Source: Chitinophaga alhagiae (GTDB lineage Bacteria > Bacteroidota > Bacteroidia > Chitinophagales > Chitinophagaceae). From it: DNA of 64,000 nucleotides. Positions 28,301-34,920 of this stretch are shown one piece after another; within the stretch, counting starts at the first letter, position 1, and each line of letters starts with the position of its first letter. The stretch lies in the NCBI RefSeq assembly GCF_003568665.1, contig NZ_QXMH01000002.1, positions 1 to 64,000 of the forward strand, in the 5' to 3' direction. Under the pieces are notes generated by a model. It was given only the letters and a program-made list of their open reading frames with translations, did no database searches and was not told the DNA's origin. The position numbers and the translations under genes were made by a program.

Positions 28301-28587
28301 TTCAGAAAGCCCACTTTGCCGTTATAATTGTGCACGCCGTTGGTGGTGCTGGAAGCGCTGCTGCCCGCGGCCAGGGCCTTGTTGCCGGCTGCCGGGGCCG
28401 TGTTGAAGCTGGCGGACGGTGCGCCGCTTAATGCCCAGCCCTGCCAGCCCGGCGGCAGTACGGTGGCGCTATGGGGCAGCGCGGAAAAATCCTGGAAATA
28501 AGGTAAACCCTGCGGCGCGGGGTTGACGGCCTGTGCCGAAGCCATTACGGGGGCCAGTAAAAACAGGAGGGGTAGCGGTTTGATCAT
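25339..28587 (-). CDS. Exported multidomain endonuclease/exonuclease/phosphatase-family protein with T9SS sorting domain
   Basis: The 1082-residue protein begins with a signal peptide ending ASAQ. An N-terminal beta-sandwich (about residues 25-225) is followed by a bacterial Ig-like domain of the SbsA type (about 232-335, MPIAGAANVQPGTALVITF), a choice-of-anchor-like domain (about 340-500) and a short beta domain (505-605). The EEP catalytic domain covers about 609-895 and shows VVNWNMEWFG, the ALSEV glutamate, IHAKAN, LGDFNDDFD and the terminal SDHFPV His. An FN3-like region follows, then a C-terminal sorting domain (about 1000-1082, PPGIYLLRVQSG...KKVFIYR) typical of cargo of the type IX secretion system. 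It probably degrades extracellular nucleic acid or phosphodiesters; the substrate is inference. It is monocistronic. Confidence 0.88.
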   Translation of the reverse strand: MIKPLPLLFLLAPVMASAQAVNPAPQGLPYFQDFSALPHSATVLPPGWQGWALSGAPSASFNTAPAAGNKALAAGSSASSTTNGVHNYNGKVGFLNSGAADNALVLSVNTTGNTGVRVGFLVMTLRNPYDGAANTRINEAVLQYRADTTAAFTSLPATAYQNNTTQQTASGVTSPQNPVYHEVLLPADCENRPVVQLRWVNRQMGGGGSRPSFAVDSVTVAGVSGDSVPPQVSALMPIAGAANVQPGTALVITFNENIKKNAGAVTVYDRTAGAAQTISMQSPSIIIDGSSLRIGAATRGNRSYYVTVDSNAVQDSNGNSFAGITDTAAWHFSTGPQVLDFDFTDCTGGLPNGFSQYSVTGAQVWDCTSFGQTGQGVQINGFASGARENEDWLISPVLDFSSFNYPLLAFASRSAFAGPALELRISTDYSGSGDPRLATWTALNGRFPEVGSDTWKTSAAINLAAFKGTSVYLAWVYTSSPELQASRWTLDDVHFSNAATPPPPSVTTTPQQLDFDYVKAGQRSAPQPFTCWANDLTGPLQVTAPAGFEISSDQAQYFPSLTYTPSGPVTIWARFAPGAANQYYSGAISFSSPGLAAQQVALAGTSLRTLKVVNWNMEWFGHLQFGPTDEALQQANALKVLRYADADIYALSEVVDTDRLKALVDSMPGYRYTVSDFGSYADSLTAPGYDSTQKLAFVYRHSLVKNLRTYGVMRQGASAEAYRNWSSGRFPYLMESTVILNGDTARVHFIAIHAKANTGNAADKIESWYRRKNGAKELKDTLDAYFPYKNVLVLGDFNDDFDRTITTEMPDTTTSYIDFKLDSANYTPFTYALSLARQRSTASFADMIDHAMGTNEMLYAYVPQSARVLRSVETLIPSYASRTSDHFPVATRYDVRVLARPVVISRFTARPSGGGVALSWETEREINNQHFIVERSAHQRSFSPIDTVPAAAPNGQGAAYLRQDDGVLPGYWHYRLKQVGKDGTVQYSEVQSVLVISREAWFRLLCFILGRQLHIYLDAPQSGPASIQLIDMQGNIRYQAQVGFTKGRNVKTVDVGQMPPGIYLLRVQSGNRAEVKKVFIYR

Positions 28588-28797
28588 AAGATGATGGTTT
28601 TGGGGGAAACTGATTGTTACCCGAATTTACGCCAGTTCCGGCATTCCGGGAGCGGGGCCGGCATGATGTTTTTGTTAATATCCGGTCATCGCCCCCATCA
28701 TCCCGCTAATTCCCCCGTCACCCGGTCATCTTGTCAGCCCCGGGGGCCGTGGCACAGCCTTTGAACGGTGAAATCCCGTTAAAAAACTCATTTTATG

Positions 28798-30630
28798 ATG
28801 CAGAAAGGTGCCATACGTGTACAAACAGAGAATATCTTCCCCATTATTAAAAAGTTCCTTTATTCTGACCACGACATTTTCCTGCGCGAACTGGTGAGCA
28901 ACGCAGTAGACGCTACGCAGAAACTGAAAACCCTTGCCAGCGTAGGCGAGTTCAAAGGAGAACTGGGCAGTACGGACATTACGGTAAGCCTCGACAAAGA
29001 AAAAAAGACCATCACTATTTCAGACCGCGGCGTAGGCATGACGGGAGAGGAAGTAGATAAATACATCAACCAGGTAGCTTTTTCCGGTGCGGAAGAATTT
29101 GTGAAAAAATACAAAGGCCAGGAAAACGGGGCCAACATCATCGGGCATTTTGGCCTGGGCTTTTATTCTTCCTTTATGGTGAGCGGCCAGGTGGAGATCT
29201 TTACCCGGTCATGGCGGCCGGATGCAAAGGCCGTTCGCTGGGAGTGTGACGGCAGCCCGGAATACCAGCTGGAAGAAACGGAAAAGGCGGAGCGCGGTAC
29301 AGACATTGTACTGCACATCAACGAAGAAAGTGAAGAGTTCCTGGATGAGCACCGCATCCGCGCCATCCTCGAAAAATTCTGCCGTTTTCTGCCGGTGCCC
29401 ATCCGGTTTGAAGATAAACAGATCAACAATACCACGCCGGCCTGGGTGAAAAAGCCCAGCGAGCTGAGTACGGAAGACTACGGGAATTTTTATAAAGAAC
29501 TATATCCCTTTGCGGAAGCACCACTGTTCTGGATACACCTGAACGTGGATTATCCTTTCAACCTCACCGGTATCCTGTATTTCCCCAAAATCACCAAAAC
29601 ATACGAAATACAGAAAGACAAGATCAGCCTGTACAGCAACCAGGTATTTGTAACGGACGAAGTGAAGAACATTGTACCGGAATTTCTGATGCTGCTGCAC
29701 GGGGTGATAGACTCGCCGGACATTCCCCTGAACGTAAGCCGCAGCTACCTGCAGGGAGACCCCAATGTGAAAAAGATCAACGCCCACATCACCAAAAAGG
29801 TGGCGGACAAGCTGGACGAGATGTTCCGTACAGACCGCAAGGCGTTTGAAGAAAAGTGGGAGCACATCGGGCTGTTCGTGAAATACGGGATGATGACGGA
29901 AGACAAGTTCCTGGACAAGGCCAACAAGTTCCACATCATGGGAGACGTGAACGGCCAGGATTTTTATACGCTGGAAGAGTACCGTACCGCCGCCGCCCCG
30001 CTGCAAACCAATAAAGACAACAAGCTGGTGATACTGTACGCTACCAACACCGTGCAGCAAGACAGTTACATCAAAGCCGCCGAAGCCAAAGGCTACAAAG
30101 TGGTGAAGCTGGATACGATGGTAGACGCCGGTTTCATCAACCAGATGGAAATGAAATGGGAAAACGTGCAGTTTACCCGCGTGGATGCAGACATTGCAGA
30201 CAACCTGATCAATAATGAAGCATCCGCGCAAAGCGTGTTAAGTGAAGCGCAGGAAGGCCAGCTGAAAGACCTGTTTGGCCAGCAGCTGCCGCAGCCCAAC
30301 ATCAAGGTGGAGCTGAAGGGCCTGAACGCGGCGGAGCAGCCGGTGATCGTAACACGGTCAGAGTTTATGCGCCGCATGAAAGACATGGCGGCCATGGGAG
30401 GTTCCATGAGCAGCTGGGCCGCCAATATGCCGGATGAAATTACGATGACGGTAAACGCCAACCACCCCATCTACCAGCAGATATTGAAAGAAGGCAATAC
30501 AGACCGGCAGCAGAAGCAGGTGCGCAACCTGGCGGACCTGGCGCTGCTTTCGCAAAATTTATTGACGGGAGCAGACCTCACCGCCTTTGTGCAAAGGAGC
30601 GTGGAATTGATGGGAACAGAATCAGCGTGA
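28798..30630 (+). CDS. htpG: Chaperone protein HtpG (Hsp90)
   Basis: The 610-residue ATP-dependent chaperone has the N-terminal GHKL ATPase domain with FLRELVSNAVDATQKL (the ATP-binding Asn/Asp region), ISDRGVGMTGEEVDKY and IGHFGLGFYSSFMV, the middle domain with NVSRSYLQGDPNVKK, and the C-terminal dimerisation domain (about residues 500-610). Two ATGs are adjacent (28795 and 28798); the second gives the common N terminus MQKGAIRVQTENIFP. It is a single-gene unit with a perfect terminator. No CIRCE element is visible upstream, and I could not find a convincing promoter in the 210-base region 28588-28797. Confidence 0.97.
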   Translation: MQKGAIRVQTENIFPIIKKFLYSDHDIFLRELVSNAVDATQKLKTLASVGEFKGELGSTDITVSLDKEKKTITISDRGVGMTGEEVDKYINQVAFSGAEEFVKKYKGQENGANIIGHFGLGFYSSFMVSGQVEIFTRSWRPDAKAVRWECDGSPEYQLEETEKAERGTDIVLHINEESEEFLDEHRIRAILEKFCRFLPVPIRFEDKQINNTTPAWVKKPSELSTEDYGNFYKELYPFAEAPLFWIHLNVDYPFNLTGILYFPKITKTYEIQKDKISLYSNQVFVTDEVKNIVPEFLMLLHGVIDSPDIPLNVSRSYLQGDPNVKKINAHITKKVADKLDEMFRTDRKAFEEKWEHIGLFVKYGMMTEDKFLDKANKFHIMGDVNGQDFYTLEEYRTAAAPLQTNKDNKLVILYATNTVQQDSYIKAAEAKGYKVVKLDTMVDAGFINQMEMKWENVQFTRVDADIADNLINNEASAQSVLSEAQEGQLKDLFGQQLPQPNIKVELKGLNAAEQPVIVTRSEFMRRMKDMAAMGGSMSSWAANMPDEITMTVNANHPIYQQILKEGNTDRQQKQVRNLADLALLSQNLLTGADLTAFVQRSVELMGTESA

Positions 30631-30674
30631 ATGGATTTTATATGATAAATCCTGATGCATTATGAAAATAACGT

Positions 30675-30714
30675 AAGCTGGTAGCGGGTTTCAGCGCTAC
30701 CAGCTTCTTTTTTT
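30675..30714 (+). terminator. Intrinsic terminator of htpG
   Basis: AAGCTGGTAGCG (30675-30686) pairs perfectly with CGCTACCAGCTT (30695-30706), followed by CTTTTTTTT. Confidence 0.95.
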
Positions 30715-30788
30715 GGTACAATACTTGTCTCCTGGCCACGTTATTGAGAGACCATATTTTTATTTACCGTATCACAGAAAAACCTGAC

Positions 30789-31628
30789 ATGACGCAATTC
30801 AAAAATCCTGCTGCAAAAGCGGCCGCGCTGGGGCTTGCCTGCTTATTGATGTTCTCCGCGTGCTCGCGTGACGAAGGCAGCGCCGAAGTAACTCCCGCTA
30901 CCGGGAAAACCGAAGTAAAACCAACACCTGCGCCCACACCCACTACACCTGACGGAGACGCCGGCAACTTTGTGAACCAGCAAACCGGTGTAACGTTCAA
31001 AAAGGTGAACGGGGCTACCACCGTAACAGATTACGTACTGCAGATACCTGCCAGCTACAACGAGAAAAAGACCACCAAATGGCCCGTGATCATTTATTTG
31101 CATGGTGTAGGGGAGCGGGGAACAGACCTGAACCTGGTGAAGCGCTCCGGTCTGGCCGTACGCGCCGCCGGCGAAGCTGATTTCCCTTTTATTGTAGTGT
31201 CTCCGCAATGCAAGCCCAATATGACCTGGGACGTGGCGGCCCTCAACATCCTGTATGCAGACATCCTGAAGCAGTACAACATTGACCCTTCCCGCGTATA
31301 CCTTACCGGCCTGAGCATGGGCGGGTACGGCGTATGGGACTGGGCCGTGAAGTTCCCGGAAAAATTTGCCGCGGCCGTGCCCATTTGCGGCGCCGGTACC
31401 CCTTCCAGGGCCTGCGCATTGAAAGACATGCCTGTTTGGGCCTTTCATAATGCGGATGACTATACCGTAGGCGTCGCAGGCTCCCGCAACATGGTAAATG
31501 CCATTAAAGCCTGCGGCGGCACCCTGGTGAAGTATACTGAAAACCCCACCGGGGGCCATAATGCATGGACAAAGGCCTATAATGACCCGGCGTTGTATAC
31601 CTGGCTGAACCAGCAAAAGAAAAAATAA
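30789..31628 (+). CDS. Alpha/beta hydrolase lipoprotein (predicted esterase or peptidase)
   Basis: The 279-residue protein is a lipoprotein with the lipobox LMFSAC (Cys25). A Thr/Pro-rich linker (about residues 40-55) joins it to an alpha/beta hydrolase domain. The nucleophile is Ser176 in the elbow GLSMGGYG, the acid is likely Asp223 or Asp224 in HNADDYTVG, and the base His257 in GGHNAW. YLHGVGERG gives the oxyanion-hole HG. The pattern fits the COG4099-type peptidase/esterase and LpqC-like group; feruloyl or acetyl esterase activity is possible. ATG 30789 is chosen because it starts a proper signal peptide; an upstream ATG at 30744 would bury it. Confidence 0.88.
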   Translation: MTQFKNPAAKAAALGLACLLMFSACSRDEGSAEVTPATGKTEVKPTPAPTPTTPDGDAGNFVNQQTGVTFKKVNGATTVTDYVLQIPASYNEKKTTKWPVIIYLHGVGERGTDLNLVKRSGLAVRAAGEADFPFIVVSPQCKPNMTWDVAALNILYADILKQYNIDPSRVYLTGLSMGGYGVWDWAVKFPEKFAAAVPICGAGTPSRACALKDMPVWAFHNADDYTVGVAGSRNMVNAIKACGGTLVKYTENPTGGHNAWTKAYNDPALYTWLNQQKKK

Positions 31629-31649
31629 CGCATTGGCACCTGCTGAAAA

Positions 31650-31681
31650 AGAGGGGCTGACCAAAAAGTAACGGTCAGCCC
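31650..31681 (-). terminator. Terminator at the 3' side of recJ, bidirectional stem
   Basis: GGGCTGACC (31654-31662) pairs perfectly with GGTCAGCCC (31673-31681). On the minus strand the stem is followed by CTCTTTTT, which fits termination of transcripts coming from recJ; on the plus strand only TAATTTA follows. Confidence 0.75.
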
Positions 31682-31762
31682 TAATTTATTCGGGTACCTG
31701 GCGGAGACCTGTCATTGTTTAAGGCAATTCTCAAACCTTTCAGTTTACTTTTTGGCCAGCCC
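31654..31762. repeat. 18-bp inverted repeat flanking the recJ/hydrolase spacer
   Basis: GGGCTGACCAAAAAGTAA (31654-31671) and TTACTTTTTGGCCAGCCC (31745-31762) are reverse complements with one mismatch. The left arm also forms the terminator hairpin with 31673-31681, so two mutually exclusive structures are possible. Confidence 0.85.
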
Positions 31763-31801
31763 TTTCATTAAAGTGATACTATTTTAACAGGTGTTCACCT
31801 A

Positions 31802-31851
31802 CGCTTCTCCTTCGCTTCTCGTTCGCTTCACGTTCGCTTGAGGTTCGGTTG
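31802..31851. repeat. Tandem array of an 11-bp unit, about 4.5 copies
   Basis: The unit CGCTTCnCnTT starts at 31802, 31813, 31824 and 31835, and a degenerate CGGTTG starts at 31846. The period is exactly 11 bases. The array sits 31 bases beyond the recJ stop codon in the non-coding spacer, next to the palindrome-like AGGTGTTCACCT. Confidence 0.9.
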
Positions 31852-31881
31852 GGCAGGGTGGTAATATAATATCATGAGGGG

Positions 31882-33585
31882 CTATTTGGAGGGCAGGATG
31901 TCTATCGCCTTGAGTTGCAGGCTGATATTGCCGTTCCATTCGTTCTCCTCCAGGGTAAATACCATATCGAACGGTTTTTTGCTGGCAACAATGTCAAATT
32001 TGTCTGCCATAAAGAAGCCGATGCCGGAAAACGCTGTGCTGTTAGATTGTTTGACAGACAGTTTCAGGTGTTCTTCCTTCACTATTTTGGAATAGCCGGT
32101 GTCTGTGAGGTTGCGGGCCAGGAACACGGGCCGCAGGTTTTCCGGGCCCAGCGGTTCAAACTGCCGCATGATATTGTAAAAGGACGGGGTGAGATCTGCC
32201 AGGTTGATTTCCGTATCTATCACAATTTCGGGTATCAGCATGTCCGGGTGGATAGTGGCGGCCACTACGTCCTCAAACTTCTGCTGGAAGGCCTCCACGT
32301 TTTCCGGCTTCAGGGTCATGCCCGCGGCATAAAAGTGCCCGCCGTAGTTCTCCAGCAGGTCTTTACACTGGTGAATGGCTTCATACACGTTAAAGCCGGA
32401 TACGGAGCGGGCGGAGCCGGCCACCTTGTCGTTACTCTGGGTGAGGATGATGGTGGGGCGGTAATAATATTTGTCAATGAGGCGGGACGCCACAATACCC
32501 ACTACGCCCTTGTGCCAGTGCGGCTGGAACAGTACGGTAGATTTGCGGGTATGCAGCGCAACGTTGTTCTGTATAATGCTAACGGCCTCCTGCGTGATGT
32601 TCATGTCTATTCCCTTCCTTTCCAGGTTGTCCCCATGCAGCATTTCGGCAAAAGCGTAGGCTTTGTCGAAATCTTTTTCAATGAAGAGGTTCACGGCCTT
32701 GCGCGCATCGTCCATTCTGCCGGCGGCATTGACCCTGGGGGCAATTACGAACACCAGGTTGGAAGTGGTCAGTTTTTCTTTCAGGTTGCTGAGCTGTATC
32801 AGTGCGCGGATGCCCGCGCTGGGCGTTTCGTTCACCTGTTTTACGCCATGGTAGGCCAGGATGCGGTTTTCTCCCGTCATGGGCACAATGTCTGCCGCAA
32901 TGCTGGTGGCCACCAGGTCCAGGTAGCCGTATACCTGCTGCATGGGCAGCCCCTTTTTCTGGGCCAGGGCGCTGATCAGCTTGAAACCGATGCCGCAGCC
33001 GCTCAGCTCTTTGTAAGGGTAGGGGCAGCCGGCCTGCTTGGGGTTCAGGATGGCGGCGGCGGCGGGCAGGTCCGCGTCAGGGAGGTGGTGGTCGCAAATA
33101 ATGAAATCTATGCCGGCCTCGCGGGCATATGCAATATGCGCTATGGACTTGATACCGCAATCCAGCGCAATTACCAGCGAAAAATCGTTCTCCTTTGCAT
33201 AGTCTATACCCTGGTAGGAGATGCCGTAGCCTTCCCGGTAGCGGTGGGGGATATAAAATTCGATATTATCGTATATGCTGTGTAAAAAACCGTATACAGT
33301 GGCCACGGCGGTAGTGCCGTCTACGTCATAATCGCCGTATATCAATATTTTTTCATGTCTGAAAAAGGCTTCTTCGAGGCGGGAAATGGCTTTGTCCATG
33401 TCTTTCATGATCCAGGGATCATGAAGGTGCTCCAGGGATGGCCGGAAAAAATGCCGGGCTTCTTCAAACTTTGTAATACCCCTCTGAACAAGCAGCCTGC
33501 ACAGTAAGGGATGTATCTTTAAAGCGGCCTGCAGTTGTTGTTCCTTGTTTGGTTGATATTTCTTGAGTGACCAGCGTTTCTGCAT
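31882..33585 (-). CDS. recJ: Single-stranded-DNA-specific exonuclease RecJ
   Basis: The 567-residue DHH-superfamily 5'-3' exonuclease acts in recombination, mismatch and base-excision repair. Motif I is YGDYDVDGT (about residue 83), the DHH motif reads ICDHHLPD, motif IV is GCGIGFKL and the DHHA1 domain shows GSARSVSGFNVYEAI and GGHFYAAGM. An OB-like domain ends the protein. The length is usual. It is on the same strand as the polyprenyl synthase upstream (132-base gap), without a clear promoter of its own. Confidence 0.97.
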   Translation of the reverse strand: MQKRWSLKKYQPNKEQQLQAALKIHPLLCRLLVQRGITKFEEARHFFRPSLEHLHDPWIMKDMDKAISRLEEAFFRHEKILIYGDYDVDGTTAVATVYGFLHSIYDNIEFYIPHRYREGYGISYQGIDYAKENDFSLVIALDCGIKSIAHIAYAREAGIDFIICDHHLPDADLPAAAAILNPKQAGCPYPYKELSGCGIGFKLISALAQKKGLPMQQVYGYLDLVATSIAADIVPMTGENRILAYHGVKQVNETPSAGIRALIQLSNLKEKLTTSNLVFVIAPRVNAAGRMDDARKAVNLFIEKDFDKAYAFAEMLHGDNLERKGIDMNITQEAVSIIQNNVALHTRKSTVLFQPHWHKGVVGIVASRLIDKYYYRPTIILTQSNDKVAGSARSVSGFNVYEAIHQCKDLLENYGGHFYAAGMTLKPENVEAFQQKFEDVVAATIHPDMLIPEIVIDTEINLADLTPSFYNIMRQFEPLGPENLRPVFLARNLTDTGYSKIVKEEHLKLSVKQSNSTAFSGIGFFMADKFDIVASKKPFDMVFTLEENEWNGNISLQLKAIDILPSK

Positions 33586-33717
33586 GAAAAAATTGGCTTG
33601 CGGGAATTGCTTCCGGTGTTGAATCAGTCTTGTTGTTGTAATATAAGGATGATTAGTGTATTATCGCTGCAATGCGCAGGATGTTTATGCCAAAACCGGG
33701 AAAATTACAGGGAACGG

Positions 33718-34683
33718 TTAAAATTTACGGTCGGTGGTGTAACGTACGAGGGACTCAAGCCCGTTGCGGACGGTGCTTTCCGGGAAGCGGTGCAGTATGG
33801 CCAGCGCTTCGTCCCGGTACCCGAGCATTTTCTCGCGGGCATAGTCTATGCCGCCGCTTTCCCGCACCATGGCAATTACTTCGTTCACCTTGTCTTTGTC
33901 CGTATGATGGTTCTTTACGATGTTGATAATGTGCCTTTTCTGGTCTGGCGGGCAGTGCTGCAGGGTATAAATGAGGGGGAGCGTCATTTTCTTTTCCCGG
34001 ATGTCGTTACCAGTGGGTTTGCCGATGTTGGCGGAGCCGTAGTCGAAGAGGTCGTCCTTGATCTGGAAGGCGATGCCTACCTTTTCGCCGAAAAGGTGCA
34101 TCTGTTCCACCGTTTCATCGTTTTCTGTGGTGCTCCAGGAGCCGGCGGCACAGGCGGAGGCCAGGAGGGAGGCGGTCTTGCGCCGTATGATCTCGAAATA
34201 GATATCTTCCTGGATGTCCAGCTTGCGTGTTTTTTCCAGCTGCAGCAGTTCGCCTTCGCTCATTTCCCTGACGGCGGTGGTCAGTATCTCCAGGCTGCGG
34301 AAGTCTTTGTTATTGAGAGACAAAAGCAGGCCTTTGGTGAGCAGGTAGTCTCCTACCAGTACGGCGATCTTGTTTTTCCAGAGGGCGTTCACGGAGAAAA
34401 AGCCGCGGCGCTCGAGGGAGTCGTCCACCACATCGTCATGCACGAGGGTGGCCGTATGGAGCAGTTCCACTAGGGCGGCGGCGCGGTAGGTGGTCTCGTT
34501 GATCTGCGGGCTGAAGAGGCGGGCGGAGAGAATAACGAACATGGGTCTGATCTGTTTGCCTTTCCGCTTTACAATATAGTGCATTATACGGTCCAGCAGG
34601 GGAACATTGCTCTTCACTGCATCCGCAAACTTACCTTCGAAATCCTGTAATTCCTTCCCGATCAGTTGTTTAATTTCCTCCAT
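33718..34683 (-). CDS. Polyprenyl diphosphate synthase
   Basis: The 321-residue trans-isoprenyl diphosphate synthase has the first aspartate-rich motif VHDDVVDDS at residues 82-89 and the second in FQIKDDLFDY, plus GKQIRPMFV for diphosphate binding. The residues before the first motif are small (HTATL), which in the family goes with long-chain products, so it could make the menaquinone side chain. Start 34683 (MEEIKQLIG) is preferred; the frame stays open 15 codons upstream through the promoter region. Candidate promoter at 34704-34736. Confidence 0.92.
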   Translation of the reverse strand: MEEIKQLIGKELQDFEGKFADAVKSNVPLLDRIMHYIVKRKGKQIRPMFVILSARLFSPQINETTYRAAALVELLHTATLVHDDVVDDSLERRGFFSVNALWKNKIAVLVGDYLLTKGLLLSLNNKDFRSLEILTTAVREMSEGELLQLEKTRKLDIQEDIYFEIIRRKTASLLASACAAGSWSTTENDETVEQMHLFGEKVGIAFQIKDDLFDYGSANIGKPTGNDIREKKMTLPLIYTLQHCPPDQKRHIINIVKNHHTDKDKVNEVIAMVRESGGIDYAREKMLGYRDEALAILHRFPESTVRNGLESLVRYTTDRKF

Positions 34684-34703
34684 GTATATAATAAAAAGGT
34701 TCG

Positions 34704-34736
34704 CTAAACTAGGCCTAAAATACCACATTTTGCAAA
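34704..34736 (-). promoter_or_regulatory. Candidate promoter of the polyprenyl synthase gene
   Basis: On the minus strand TTTG (34733-34736) is followed after 21 bases by TAGTTTAG (34704-34711), one mismatch from TAnnTTTG. The start codon is 20 bases downstream. Confidence 0.4.
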
Positions 34737-34830
34737 TTTGGCCCCGAATTTGTATACATTACCTGAATGTTCTTTAATTTAACCTCTAGTTTTGAGGCAG
34801 TTATCAATACAAATAAAATCGCAAGAAAAA

Positions 34831-34861
34831 TTTGTATATTCATTTAGGATTTTTACCTTTG
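34831..34861 (+). promoter_or_regulatory. Promoter of the OmpA-family gene
   Basis: TTTG (34831-34834) and TACCTTTG (34854-34861) are separated by exactly 19 bases, a perfect Bacteroidota promoter. The leader is about 53 bases and A-rich just before the ATG at 34921, as is common in well-translated genes of this phylum. Confidence 0.82.
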
Positions 34862-34920
34862 CTTGGTAAAAAACGCGTTAATTGTAAAATCTTTAACAGT
34901 TTTTAAATAAAAAAACAATT

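Noticed and set aside
28588-28797. Search for a heat-shock element or CIRCE before htpG.
   Set aside because: No TTAGCACTC-N9-GAGTGCTAA and no good TAnnTTTG were found; the nearest word (AGCCTTTG) lacks the TA.
31915-33285. A 456-codon open frame antisense to recJ.
   Set aside because: The same explanation applies; recJ has all DHH motifs on the opposite strand.
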